Shown piece by piece: positions 8,186 through 16,440 of a DNA stretch of 64,000 nt (the first letter of the stretch is position 1; every line of letters begins with the position of its first letter). Location: positions 310,001 to 374,000 of the forward strand of contig NZ_ACIS01000001.1 in the NCBI RefSeq assembly GCF_000174355.1. The letters run 5' to 3'. Source of the DNA: Pseudogulbenkiania ferrooxidans 2002 (GTDB lineage: Bacteria > Pseudomonadota > Gammaproteobacteria > Burkholderiales > Chromobacteriaceae). Position numbers and translations under genes: made by a program. The notes below the pieces were generated by a model that made no database searches, was not told the DNA's origin, and was given only the letters and a program-made list of their open reading frames with translations.

Positions 8186-8848
8186 ATGCGCATTCTGCTG
8201 ATTGAAGACGACGACATGATCGCCGACGGCCTCAAGGCCGGGCTCGGCCAGCTGGGCTTCGTGGTGGACTGGTTCCGCGACGGCAAGTCCGGCCTGGCTG
8301 CGCTCTCCGGCGCGCCCTTCGACGCCGTGATCCTCGACCTCGGCCTGCCCGGCCTCGACGGCATGGAGGTGCTGGCTGCCTGGCGCCGCGCCGGGCGCAG
8401 CGAACCGGTGCTGATCCTGACCGCGCGCGACGCGCTGCCGGAACGGCTCAAGGGACTCGACGCCGGGGCCGACGACTACCTGGTCAAGCCGTTCGCGCTG
8501 GCCGAGGTGGCGGCGCGGCTGCGCGCGCTGATCCGCCGCCGCCACGGCCAGAGCGGGCCGCTCTACCTGCACGGCGCGCTCAGCTTCGACCCGGTGGCGC
8601 GCCGCGCCACCCTGTCCGGCGAGCCGCTGGAGCTGACCGCGCGCGAGCTGGCGCTGCTCGAGCTGCTGCTGGTCAGCAAGGGGCGCGTGCTGCCGCGCAG
8701 CCTGATCGAGGAGAAACTGTACGGCTGGGACCAGGAACTCGACAGCAACGCGGTCGAGGTGCATGTGCACCATCTGCGCAAGAAGCTCGGCAGCGGCTTC
8801 ATCAAGACCGTGCGCGGCATCGGCTACACCCTGGGGGACGAGGAGTGA
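8186..8848 (+). CDS. OmpR-family response regulator (QseB/PmrA-like)
   Basis: A 220-residue regulator with an N-terminal receiver domain (acidic pair EDDD at 8-11, phospho-acceptor Asp in [10 protein letters not shown] at about 51, Lys in YLVKPF at about 101) and a C-terminal winged-helix domain (about 125-218, ending VRGIGYTL). It is the partner of the sensor kinase whose GTG start overlaps its stop by four bases. Target genes are unknown; the PepSY and cytochrome b genes just upstream are reasonable candidates. Confidence 0.93.
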   Translation: MRILLIEDDDMIADGLKAGLGQLGFVVDWFRDGKSGLAALSGAPFDAVILDLGLPGLDGMEVLAAWRRAGRSEPVLILTARDALPERLKGLDAGADDYLVKPFALAEVAARLRALIRRRHGQSGPLYLHGALSFDPVARRATLSGEPLELTARELALLELLLVSKGRVLPRSLIEEKLYGWDQELDSNAVEVHVHHLRKKLGSGFIKTVRGIGYTLGDEE

Positions 8849-10164
8849 AGACACCGCCGAGCCTGCGCGGCCGGCTGATGCGCATGATCATGCTGGTGGT
8901 GCCGCTGGTGTGGCTGGTGGCCACCGGCATCTCCGGCTACGCCGCCTGGCACGAGGTCAACGAGCAGTACGACGGCCAGCAGCGCCTGTTCGCCCAGCAG
9001 CTGCTCTATTCCTCGCGCGCCTTTACCCGACCCGCTCCGCCCTACGAGCACGGTGAGGAGGGCGAGGTCGACCACATGGCGCTGGCGGTGTGGAACACGA
9101 GTGGCGAACTGCTGATGAGCGACGGCGAAGGGCTGGCGCTGAGTCCCCATCCGGATTTTTCCGGCTTCCTGACGCTCGATACCGAAGAAGGCAAGCACTG
9201 GCGCGTGTTCTATCTCAGCGACGCCCACTACAGCGTGGCGGTGGCCCAGGAGTTCAAGGAGCGCTGGGAGGTGGTGCGCGGCCTGCTCGTGGCGCAATGG
9301 CTGCCCTGGCTGTTGATGGTGCCGGTATTGCTGATCCTGTTATGGCGCAGCGTGGCGCGGGGGCTGGCGCCGCTGGAACGGGTGCGCGAGGAACTGCAGC
9401 ACCGCACCCCGGACGACCCGACCCCGCTGTCGCGCGCGGTGCCCTCGGAACTGGCGCCGCTGATCGACGGCATGAACGGGCTGATCGCGCGCGGCGCCGA
9501 GATGCTGTCGCGCGAGCGCCGTTTCACCGCCGATGCCGCGCACGAATTGCGCACCCCGCTGGCGGCGTTGCGGGTCCAGGCCGAGGTGGCGCAGTTGAGC
9601 ACCACCACCAAGGCACGGCAGCACGCCCTGGGGCAGCTCACGCTCGGCATCGACCGCGCCACGCGGCTGACCGAGCAACTGCTGGCGCTGTCGCGGCTCG
9701 ACCCGCTGCAGACCCCGGCCCACCTCGCCCCGCTGCGCTGGCAGGCGATCGCCGCGCGGGCGCTGGAGGAGGCCCTGCACGTCGCCGCGGAGCGCGGCAT
9801 TGGCGTCGAGCTGCAGCAGAGCGTCCCCGACGCCGAGGTGCTGCCGCTTTCCGGCGACGAAACCCTGGTCGGGTTGCTGCTGCGCAACCTGCTCGACAAC
9901 GCCATCCGCTACTCGCCGGACGGCGCCACGGTGACGCTGGTGCTGGCCGCCGACCACGTCGCGGTGCGCGACACCGGTCCGGGCATTTCCGCCGAATGGC
10001 TGGAGCGGGTGCGCGAGCGCTTCTTCCGCCCGCCGGGGCAGAGCCAGCCCGGCAGCGGCCTCGGGCTCTCCATCGTCGAGCGCGTGGCGGAACTGCACGG
10101 CCTCGCGTTGGAGCTGGAAAACCACCCCGAGGGTGGGCTGATCGCGCGCCTGGTGCGTGCCTGA
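8845..10164 (+). CDS. Sensor histidine kinase (QseC/PmrB-like)
   Basis: A 439-residue membrane kinase starting at a GTG that overlaps the regulator stop (GTGA). It has two membrane segments (about residues 10-30 and 150-170) around a ~120-residue periplasmic domain, then a HAMP-like linker, a HisKA domain with phospho-acceptor His in AAHELRTPL at about 233, and a catalytic ATPase domain with N box [14 protein letters not shown] (about 346), G1 RDTGPG (about 374) and G2 GSGLGLSIV (about 402). The signal is not evident from sequence. Confidence 0.93.
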   Translation: MKTPPSLRGRLMRMIMLVVPLVWLVATGISGYAAWHEVNEQYDGQQRLFAQQLLYSSRAFTRPAPPYEHGEEGEVDHMALAVWNTSGELLMSDGEGLALSPHPDFSGFLTLDTEEGKHWRVFYLSDAHYSVAVAQEFKERWEVVRGLLVAQWLPWLLMVPVLLILLWRSVARGLAPLERVREELQHRTPDDPTPLSRAVPSELAPLIDGMNGLIARGAEMLSRERRFTADAAHELRTPLAALRVQAEVAQLSTTTKARQHALGQLTLGIDRATRLTEQLLALSRLDPLQTPAHLAPLRWQAIAARALEEALHVAAERGIGVELQQSVPDAEVLPLSGDETLVGLLLRNLLDNAIRYSPDGATVTLVLAADHVAVRDTGPGISAEWLERVRERFFRPPGQSQPGSGLGLSIVERVAELHGLALELENHPEGGLIARLVRA

Positions 10165-10165
10165 G

Positions 10166-10179
10166 GCTTCGGCCAACCT
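10166..10179 (-). repeat. Copy 2 of the AGGTTGGCCGAAGC word
   Basis: Exact copy in minus orientation, directly after the stop codon of the sensor kinase, in non-coding DNA. Confidence 0.85.
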
Positions 10180-10275
10180 GGTGCCGGTGGCTGCGGCAAT
10201 CGGTCGCATTCCCGGCCTCGCCAGCGCGTACTAAGCTGTCGGTACTCGGGGTTCGCCACCCCGCTCCAAGTGTTT

Positions 10276-10302
10276 GGCCCACGCCCCGGCGTGGGCCGTT
10301 TT
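10276..10302 (+). terminator. Rho-independent terminator after the two-component operon
   Basis: Ten-bp perfect stem GGCCCACGCC/GGCGTGGGCC with a two-base loop, then GTTTTCTTT. Confidence 0.8.
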
Positions 10303-10413
10303 CTTTGCCCTTGCATACTCGGGCCTGTCCCGGGCGGCGAGCGGCGCCGCCGCTGGCTATCATTCAGGTTGTGATCGAGAACCTCCTCCCTCACAAGCCG
10401 AGAGGACGAAGCG

Positions 10414-10794
10414 ATGAGAAGCGCACACGATCTGGTGCGGGAGGCGCGTAGCCGCATCGTCGAGCTGCCGCTGGCCGAGGCGGCGACGTGGCGGCCGGAC
10501 GGCGTGCTGGTGGTGGACGTGCGCGAGCCGGCGGAGTACGCCGCCGGCCATGTGCCCGGCGCGCTCAACCTGCCGCGCGGCGTGCTGGAATTCAGGCTGG
10601 AGGCGGTGCCGGAGTGGGCCAAGCGCCAGCGTCCGGTGCTGCTGTATTGCCAGACCAGCAATTGCGCCGCGCTGGCGGCGCTGTCGCTGCTGCAGATGGG
10701 CTATAGCACGGTGCGTTCCATCGCCGGCGGTTTCGACGATTGGGTGGCGGCGGGACTGCCGGTGGAAAAACCGGCGCAGCCGGCGCCGCACTGA
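10414..10794 (+). CDS. Rhodanese-like domain protein with a two-cysteine active loop
   Basis: A 126-residue single-domain rhodanese. The fold markers are VVDVREPAEYAAGHVPGALN at about residues 32-51 and GGFDDWVAAGLPV near the end. The sulfur-carrying cysteine lies in LLYCQTSNCAAL at about residues 87-98. The usual loop is C-R-x-G-x-R; here it is C-Q-T-S-N-C, with a second Cys five residues on, so substrate handling may differ from thiosulfate sulfurtransferases. AGAGGA precedes the ATG. It is convergent with nosZ; a role in sulfur supply for CuZ or haem-protein assembly is possible but unproved. Confidence 0.9.
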   Translation: MRSAHDLVREARSRIVELPLAEAATWRPDGVLVVDVREPAEYAAGHVPGALNLPRGVLEFRLEAVPEWAKRQRPVLLYCQTSNCAALAALSLLQMGYSTVRSIAGGFDDWVAAGLPVEKPAQPAPH

Positions 10795-10808
10795 GCGGGC
10801 GGCGCGGC

Positions 10809-10838
10809 AAAAAAAGCGGGAAGGCCGCAGGCCTTCCC
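10809..10838 (-). terminator. Terminator of nosZ (possibly bidirectional)
   Basis: Nine-bp stem GGGAAGGCC/GGCCTTCCC at 10818-10838 preceded on the plus strand by AAAAAA, which gives the T run for leftward transcription out of nosZ. It lies between convergent genes. Confidence 0.8.
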
Positions 10839-10870
10839 GAAACGCTTCGTTGCAAGGGGTGAGTGCCGGA

Positions 10871-12802
10871 TCAGCGCTCGACGATCAGGCGCGAGCGCAT
10901 CTCCAGGTGCAGCGCGTGGCAGAAGTGGGTGCAGTAGCACCAGTAAATGCCCGGCTTGTCTGCCTTGAAGGTGACCGACTTGGTCTCCTGCGGGTTGACG
11001 ATGAAGTTGACGTTGTACTTCGGTATGGCGAAGCCGTGGGTGAGGTCTTCCACCTTGTCGAGGTTGGTCAGGATCACTGTCACCTCGTCGCCCTTCTTGA
11101 CCTTGAATTCCCTCAGACTGTACGCCGGCGCCTGCGAGGCGAGGTGGATCGTCACCTTGTTGCCGTGGCGCTCGACGCGGCTTTCCTTCGGATCTTTCAG
11201 GGCCAGCGGGAAGTCGTCCAGGTTGTAGACCTGGCGCGTCTTGATCTTGTCGCGCTTGACGATGATGAAGTCGTGCGGCTCCGAGTACACCGGGTGGTCG
11301 GCGACGTGGATCATCTTGTCGCCACTGATGTCGACCAGCTGCTCGTTTTCCGGATGCAGCGGGCCCACCGGCAGGAAGCGGTCCTTGGAGAACTTGCAGC
11401 CCACCGCCAGCCACTGGCCGTCGGCTTCGCGCGTTTCCGACATCGAGGCGTTGGTGTGGCCGGGCTGGAACTGCACGTCGAGGCGGTCCACCACGTACTT
11501 GGCGTTCTTGTCGCCGCCGTAGAACTTGATCGCTTCGGCGACGTTCCACTTCACCATCTGCGAGTCGAGGAACAGCGTGGTGTAGGCGTTGCCGCGGCCG
11601 TCGAAGGCGGTGTGCAAGGGGCCCAGACCCAGTTCCACTTCGGCGGCGATGGTCTTCTTGATGTCGTCGAGCTTGCCGTCGAACCAGGCCAGCACCTTCT
11701 CCAGTTCGATCACGGTGGCGGTGGGCGACAGCTTGCCGGCGCAGATGAAGTACTTGGCGTCCGGGCTGGCGTTGACGCCGTGCGGGTTCTTCGGCACCGG
11801 CACGTAGGCGGTGAGCGCGGTCTTGGGGTCGGCGTTGGCGGCCTTGGTGCCGTCCACCACCGGGACTTTGGAATCACCGACGGTCTTGAACTTGCCGTCC
11901 TTCACCGCCTGCTCGATGCGGGCGATGTTGAAGAACACGCAGGCGTCGCGTTCGGCCGACATCATGTCTTCGTAGTGGATGCCGTTCTCGGTGTTGTACT
12001 GGTTCGAGGCAGCGAGCTTGCCGTCGTACGAGGTGGCGACCAGGTCCATGTTGCCGTCGATCTTGCACTGCCAGCGCACTTCCATGGTCTCGGCGTCGAC
12101 GCAGGTGAACAGCGCGCCGTATTTCTCCGGCGATTCGAGATCACGCCCGTCGTTGGGGTGCGGGATGTGGAATTCGCTGCCGCAGAACACGCGCGTGGTG
12201 TGGTCGACGTTCTGGTCCACCGGGTCGCGCTTGTCCGGGAAGATGCCGTGGAAGCCCTGCACGTTGGGCAGTTCGGTGATCTTGTCGCACTCGAAGGTGT
12301 CGAGGCGGATGCGCGCCAGGCGCGAGTTGATCTTGTCGTTGACCCAGGCGTAGCGGCCGTCGTAGGTGCCCTTGGCGTAGGAGGCGTGCACGTGGTGGGT
12401 GTCGCCGACCATGTACTTGGGCGTGCCGTCCGGCTTGGTGCCGAGGATGGCCTTGGATTCGTTGGTGATGCCCCAGCCGACCATGCAGTCCATGTTGAAC
12501 ACCGGGATGCGCTTGATTTCGCGGCCGGACGGCAGGCCCAGCACGCGCATCTCGCCGGAGTGGCCGCCGGACCACAGACCGTAGTAGTCGTCGAGCTGGC
12601 CGGGCAGCTTGTGCGGGTTGTGCCCGGCGCCGTGGGCCGGCGCCGTTGCCGCCCCTGCGCTGCTGTCGGCGGCCGCCTGGGCGCCGCCGTCCTTGCAGGC
12701 GCTGAGCCCGGTACTCAGGCCGATGCCCGCCAACCCCAACATGGTCGAGGTGCCGAGGAATTTACGGCGGCTGAGGTCGGACACGGATTCTTCCTTCGCC
12801 AT
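10871..12802 (-). CDS. nosZ: Nitrous-oxide reductase NosZ (clade I, Tat-exported)
   Basis: A 643-residue periplasmic copper enzyme that reduces N2O to N2, the last step of denitrification. The Tat signal SRRKFLG is at residues 11-17. A seven-bladed propeller carries the CuZ histidines, for example GDTHHVHASY. The C-terminal cupredoxin domain carries CuA: C624-THF-C628-HAL-H632-LE-M635, the canonical C-x3-C-x3-H-x2-M set. The Tat signal places it in clade I. Unusually, it is not next to nosR: a divergent cytochrome c and seven other minus-strand genes lie between them, so it is a separate transcription unit with its own FNR-type box 87 bases upstream of the ATG and its own terminator. Confidence 0.98.
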   Translation of the reverse strand: MAKEESVSDLSRRKFLGTSTMLGLAGIGLSTGLSACKDGGAQAAADSSAGAATAPAHGAGHNPHKLPGQLDDYYGLWSGGHSGEMRVLGLPSGREIKRIPVFNMDCMVGWGITNESKAILGTKPDGTPKYMVGDTHHVHASYAKGTYDGRYAWVNDKINSRLARIRLDTFECDKITELPNVQGFHGIFPDKRDPVDQNVDHTTRVFCGSEFHIPHPNDGRDLESPEKYGALFTCVDAETMEVRWQCKIDGNMDLVATSYDGKLAASNQYNTENGIHYEDMMSAERDACVFFNIARIEQAVKDGKFKTVGDSKVPVVDGTKAANADPKTALTAYVPVPKNPHGVNASPDAKYFICAGKLSPTATVIELEKVLAWFDGKLDDIKKTIAAEVELGLGPLHTAFDGRGNAYTTLFLDSQMVKWNVAEAIKFYGGDKNAKYVVDRLDVQFQPGHTNASMSETREADGQWLAVGCKFSKDRFLPVGPLHPENEQLVDISGDKMIHVADHPVYSEPHDFIIVKRDKIKTRQVYNLDDFPLALKDPKESRVERHGNKVTIHLASQAPAYSLREFKVKKGDEVTVILTNLDKVEDLTHGFAIPKYNVNFIVNPQETKSVTFKADKPGIYWCYCTHFCHALHLEMRSRLIVER

Positions 12803-12859
12803 AATTTTTACTCCAAGTGTACTGAAATAACGTGTTTTATGATTTTGAAATTCGCCGCT

Positions 12860-12902
12860 ATTGCAATCCTTTTGACCCTGCGCTGGAATTGACGCGCATC
12901 AA
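12860..12902 (-). promoter_or_regulatory. FNR/ANR-type box and -10 of nosZ
   Basis: TTGACGCGCATCAA at 12889-12902 differs by one base from TTGAT-N4-ATCAA. On the minus strand a TGCAAT hexamer is centred 33 bp downstream of the box centre, right for an FNR-activated promoter of nosZ. The same box is 99 bases upstream of the divergent cytochrome c gene and could serve both. Confidence 0.75.
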
Positions 12903-13000
12903 GCCTTTAAAAGAAACCGTCTTGCCGCGGTTTTAATGCGGCAGGCAGCGGGTAAAATAGTGCTGTCGATTTTTTCGGTTTCCGAATTAAGGGGATAAGC

Positions 13001-13408
13001 ATGAAAAAGAAGGTTCTGGTTCTGGCCCTGTTGAGCCTGGTGACGCTGGCGGCCTGCGGCAAGAAAGAGGCGGCAGCCGAGGGCACCGCCCAGGCGGCGG
13101 CGACTCCGGCGGCGGCACCTGCCGCGACCACCACGGCGGCGGCCGATCCGGCGCTGAAGGCGGGCGAGGATGTGTTCAAGAAGACTTGCGTGATGTGCCA
13201 TCAGACCGGTGCCGCCGGCGCGCCGATGCTCGGCAACAAGGGCGACTGGCAGGCACGCGTGGCGCAGGGCAAGGACACCCTGTACAAGCACGCACTGGAA
13301 GGCTTCACCGGCGAGAAGGGCGCGATGCCGGCACGCGGCGGCAACAGCGCGCTGTCGGACGCCGACGTCAAGGCAGCGGTGGATTTCATGGTGTCCAAGG
13401 TGTCGTGA
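13001..13408 (+). CDS. Lipid-anchored monohaem cytochrome c (c5-like)
   Basis: A 135-residue protein. The lipobox is LVTLAACG, with the lipidated Cys at about residue 19. An Ala/Pro/Thr-rich flexible linker (about 25-50) leads to a class I cytochrome c domain with the haem motif CVMCH at about residues 63-67 and the distal Met in GAMPARGG at about 108. It is anchored on the periplasmic face of a membrane. It is divergent from nosZ across one shared regulatory gap, which makes it a good candidate electron donor to NosZ. That role is inferred from position. A TAAAAT hexamer at 12952 is a possible own -10. Confidence 0.9.
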   Translation: MKKKVLVLALLSLVTLAACGKKEAAAEGTAQAAATPAAAPAATTTAAADPALKAGEDVFKKTCVMCHQTGAAGAPMLGNKGDWQARVAQGKDTLYKHALEGFTGEKGAMPARGGNSALSDADVKAAVDFMVSKVS

Positions 13409-13450
13409 GCCGCTCCGGACGCGGATCTCGGCGCGTCCAGACGGTAGCGA

Positions 13451-13477
13451 ACGGCGGCTCTGGCCGCCGTTTTTTTA
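13451..13477 (+). terminator. Terminator of the cytochrome c gene
   Basis: Seven-bp stem ACGGCGG/CCGCCGT with a six-base loop, followed by TTTTTTT. Confidence 0.85.
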
Positions 13478-13543
13478 TGTCGCCGGCGCCGCGCTGGGGC
13501 GGGCCGGGGTGAGGGGGCGTGCCGTGTGGCGTGTGTCGTCGCT

Positions 13544-13921
13544 TCAGGCGCCGGCCGCGCCGTAGCCCAGCAGCGGGTCGTGCTGCAGCGCGGCCAGCAG
13601 CGGCCGCACGTTGTCCACCAGCGGCCGGCCCGGCACGGTCAGCGGGTCGGCGCGGAGGGTGCCGGCGGCATCGTGCAGATGGTGCGGAAAGGTGGCGAGC
13701 TCGGGGTGCAGCGGCGCGGTGTCGAGGCGCAGCACATGGTCGCCGGCTTGCCAGAGAAAACAATACTCCCGATCCGACGCCGCTTTGATTTCCAGCAACG
13801 TTCCATTTAATAACTCGAGATTAATGGCATCCTGGTAGAGGATAATATCGCGCGCCAGTATTTCGCCGTAGTCGTCGATAATGGCGTCGCGCAGCATTTC
13901 GTAATCAACGGCGCTTTTCAT
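13544..13921 (-). CDS. TumE-like (DUF6516-type) small protein at the end of the nos operon
   Basis: A 125-residue protein. Its core runs from LLNGTLLEIKAA through DREYCFLWQ to LDTAPLHPELATFPHHLHD (about residues 66-84). This is the strand-rich pattern ending in a [D/N]-x-APHHPE-x-x-TFPHHxH motif that I associate with the TumE family of toxin-antitoxin toxins. Its ATG overlaps the stop of the preceding 89-residue gene by four bases, so they form a coupled pair. The pair is the last part of the nosRDFYL transcript. It could be a TA module or a domesticated accessory. The family assignment is from memory of the motif, without a search. Confidence 0.6.
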   Translation of the reverse strand: MKSAVDYEMLRDAIIDDYGEILARDIILYQDAINLELLNGTLLEIKAASDREYCFLWQAGDHVLRLDTAPLHPELATFPHHLHDAAGTLRADPLTVPGRPLVDNVRPLLAALQHDPLLGYGAAGA

Positions 13922-14187
13922 GCTTTCTCCAGGCTGACTGTCATTTCATCGCGCACTGCCAAAAATTGCTGCTGCAATTGCCGGGCAGACAGGTAATCGT
14001 CATAAGCTGGGTGTTCCGCCAGGCGCGCGCCGTGGATGGCGTCGAGCAGGGCCTCCTCGCTGTCGACGGCGTAGCGCGCCAGGATGTCGCGGCGGCTTTC
14101 GCGCAGCTGGTACATCAGTTTGGAGAGGCCGTCGATCTTGTCGGCGAGCGGGGAGTCGACGTCGCGGAAGAAGTTCTGGTAGGACAT
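13918..14187 (-). CDS. Small helical protein paired with the TumE-like gene
   Basis: An 89-residue, charged, mostly helical protein with no signal peptide or membrane segment. It begins MSYQNFFRDVDSPLADKIDG and has no motif I recognise. It starts seven bases after the nosL stop and overlaps the next gene by ATGA, so it belongs to the nos operon. Its position upstream of a TumE-like protein matches the common antitoxin-toxin order, so an antitoxin role is possible. No DNA-binding motif is evident. Confidence 0.65.
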   Translation of the reverse strand: MSYQNFFRDVDSPLADKIDGLSKLMYQLRESRRDILARYAVDSEEALLDAIHGARLAEHPAYDDYLSARQLQQQFLAVRDEMTVSLEKA

Positions 14188-14194
14188 GGCAATC

Positions 14195-14704
14195 TCACAT
14201 ATGGCTGTCGTGAAGGGCGCCGCCGTCGAGCCCGACCATGTCGGCCTTGATCTCGGCGAACGCCAGGACCTTGCCGCCGAAGCGTTTGGCGAAGGCGTCG
14301 GCTTCGGTACGTTGGCCGAAGGGCACCAGCGTTGCCCCCATCGAGCCCTGCTGCGACGAGCCCTGCACGTAGAACGCCTGGTGCGCGTCGATCCAGTTCG
14401 CTTTGGATGCCTGGCCGTGGGTGGCGCCCATGTCCTGCACGTAGAGCGCGGTGATGCGCTTGGCCTGCTCCGGCTTGAGGTAGAGCGAGAACATCTCCAC
14501 GGTGTCGCAGAAGAATTCCGGCTCGCCCTGGGCGTAGTGGATCTGCGCCTTGGAGCCGGGGTAGTCGGCGAGCAGCATGCCGTCGAGCGCGCAGGCGGTG
14601 TCGGGCTTGATGGCGAGCGGGTCGGTCTTGGCGGCGCGTTCGTCCTGGCAGGCGGCGAGGCCGGCCAGCAGCGCCGCGAGCGTGAGCGCGGTGCGTAGTT
14701 TCAT
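14195..14704 (-). CDS. nosL: NosL, copper-binding lipoprotein for nitrous-oxide reductase
   Basis: A 169-residue outer-face lipoprotein that carries Cu(I) to apo-NosZ. The lipobox is LLAGLAACQ (Cys at about residue 19). The NosL core shows ACALDGMLLADYPGSKAQI (about 37-55), with the conserved C-x3-GM copper site, and PEFFCDTVEMF. It ends in GGALHDSHM, a His/Met tail that may bind copper. I chose the ATG at 14704, which overlaps the nosY stop by four bases. Confidence 0.92.
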   Translation of the reverse strand: MKLRTALTLAALLAGLAACQDERAAKTDPLAIKPDTACALDGMLLADYPGSKAQIHYAQGEPEFFCDTVEMFSLYLKPEQAKRITALYVQDMGATHGQASKANWIDAHQAFYVQGSSQQGSMGATLVPFGQRTEADAFAKRFGGKVLAFAEIKADMVGLDGGALHDSHM

Positions 14705-15516
14705 CGGAATCTCCACAGGGCGACGGCGAGCGGGGCCACGATCCAGCCCGTCAGCAGACCGCCCAGCAACAGCGGTTGGGTCATGAGGTCGGGCAGCACG
14801 CTGCCCAGTCCGTAAAAGGCGCGCAGCTCGTCGCTGCCGAACATGTTGAGCGCGCGGAACAGGTCGGCCGGGTTGAGCAGCATCAGCCAGGGCAGCAGGG
14901 AGCCGGCGGGACCGTCGCCCTGGATCACCAGCAGCCCCAGCAGCAACAGGTCGAATACCAGCACGAAGAAGAACCACAGCGCGATGGCGGCACCGGAGGC
15001 GCGGGTGCGGTCGCCGCAGAGCACCGAGACCAGCAGCGCCAGCGACAGGAAGGCGAGTCCCAGGAGCAGCGCCGAGAGCATGAAGCCGGCGTAGTGGTAG
15101 AGCGCGGCGAAGGGCAGGCGTGTGGCGAGCAGCACGCCGGCGAGGCCGAAGCCCGCCAGCGTGGCCATGCTCAGCGCGGCGGCGAGGCCGCTGTACTTGC
15201 CAAGCAGCAGTTCGGCGCGGCTGATCGGCAGCGACAGCAACAGTTCCAGCGAGCCGCGTTCGCGCTCGCCGACGATGGCGTCGAAGCCGAGCAGCAGGGC
15301 GATCAGCGGGATCAGGTAGATCACCAGGCTGACCAGGCTGGCGATGGTGACTTCGATGCCGCGCAGGCCCACTTCGCCCTGCTGGGCGGCGCCGAAGTAA
15401 GCGATCACCAGCGCGAACAGGGTGAACACCGCGCTCACCGCCAGCACCCAGCGGTTGCGCAGGCGGTCGCGGAATTCCTTGGCGGCGACGGTACGGATGG
15501 CGACGAGGTCGATCAT
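14701..15516 (-). CDS. nosY: NosY, ABC transporter permease
   Basis: A 271-residue inner-membrane permease of the ABC-2 type with about six hydrophobic segments. Between segments are GERERGSLELLLSLPISR (about 85-102), the coupling-helix region of this family, and an Arg-rich start (AAKEFRDRLRNRW). With NosF it forms the transporter that works with NosD in building the CuZ cluster. It overlaps nosF upstream and nosL downstream by four bases each. Confidence 0.94.
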   Translation of the reverse strand: MIDLVAIRTVAAKEFRDRLRNRWVLAVSAVFTLFALVIAYFGAAQQGEVGLRGIEVTIASLVSLVIYLIPLIALLLGFDAIVGERERGSLELLLSLPISRAELLLGKYSGLAAALSMATLAGFGLAGVLLATRLPFAALYHYAGFMLSALLLGLAFLSLALLVSVLCGDRTRASGAAIALWFFFVLVFDLLLLGLLVIQGDGPAGSLLPWLMLLNPADLFRALNMFGSDELRAFYGLGSVLPDLMTQPLLLGGLLTGWIVAPLAVALWRFR

Positions 15517-16433
15517 GGCGTCACTCCCGCGTAGCCCAGTATCACGTCTTCCAGCGACGGCTCGGCGAGGCGCACGTCGCGCACCGCCGCGCCCAGCGCC
15601 GCCACTTCCGCCAGCAGCGCCATCTTGGCCAGGGGCGGGCAGGCGAGCTGCAGCTGGCCGGCGTCCGCCGCCTGCCGCAACGGGGCGTGGCGGTCGAGCC
15701 GGGCCAGTTCGTCCGTGGTGAGCGGCCGGCTGGTGCTGAGCGTGACGCCGAGCGGCAGCGCCGCCGCCTCGCGCAAGCTTTGCACCGTGCCGAGCGCGGC
15801 GAGCTTGCCGGCCTTGAGGATGGCGACGCGGTCCACGCGCTGCTGGATTTCGGCCAGGATGTGCGAGGTCAGGATCATGCTCACCCCCTGCGCGCGCAGT
15901 TCGGAGAGCAATTGGTAGAAGGCATGGATCGCCTCGGGGTCGAGACCGTTGGTCGGCTCGTCGAGGAACAGCAGCTGCGGGTCGCCCAAGAGCGCCTGTG
16001 CCAGGCCCAGGCGCTGGCGCATGCCCTTTGAGTAAGTGCCGACGCGGCGCTGGGCGGCGTGCGCCAGGCCGACCTTGTCCAGCAGCGGCACGACCTGCTG
16101 TAGTTTGGCGCCCTTGAGGCGGGCGAAGTAGGCCAGCGTCTCGGCGCCGCTCAGGTTGTCGTACAGCGCCAGCTGTTCCGGCAGGTAGCCAATGCGGCGG
16201 CGCACGGCGCGGAACGCCGCGCCGCGGGTGGGTGTACCCAGCACGCGTACGCTGCCGGCGCTGGGTTCGAGTAGCCCCAGCATCATCTTGAACAGCGTGC
16301 TCTTGCCGGCGCCGTTGTGGCCGGTGAGGCCGAACAGCTCGCCGCGTTCGACGCGGAAGCTGACGCCGTCGACGGCGGCGAGCGTGCCGAAGCGGCGTTC
16401 GACCTGGTGGAGTTCTATCACGGGTGGGTTCAT
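15513..16433 (-). CDS. nosF: NosF, ABC transporter ATP-binding protein
   Basis: A 306-residue ATPase with Walker A GHNGAGKST at about residues 38-46, signature YSKGMRQRLGLAQ at about 133-145, Walker B LLFLDEPTNGLD at about 153-164, and the H-loop His in TSHIL at about 190. It powers the NosDFY complex needed for NosZ maturation. It starts seven bases after nosD and overlaps nosY by ATGA. Confidence 0.95.
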   Translation of the reverse strand: MNPPVIELHQVERRFGTLAAVDGVSFRVERGELFGLTGHNGAGKSTLFKMMLGLLEPSAGSVRVLGTPTRGAAFRAVRRRIGYLPEQLALYDNLSGAETLAYFARLKGAKLQQVVPLLDKVGLAHAAQRRVGTYSKGMRQRLGLAQALLGDPQLLFLDEPTNGLDPEAIHAFYQLLSELRAQGVSMILTSHILAEIQQRVDRVAILKAGKLAALGTVQSLREAAALPLGVTLSTSRPLTTDELARLDRHAPLRQAADAGQLQLACPPLAKMALLAEVAALGAAVRDVRLAEPSLEDVILGYAGVTP

Positions 16434-16440
16434 GGCGGAT

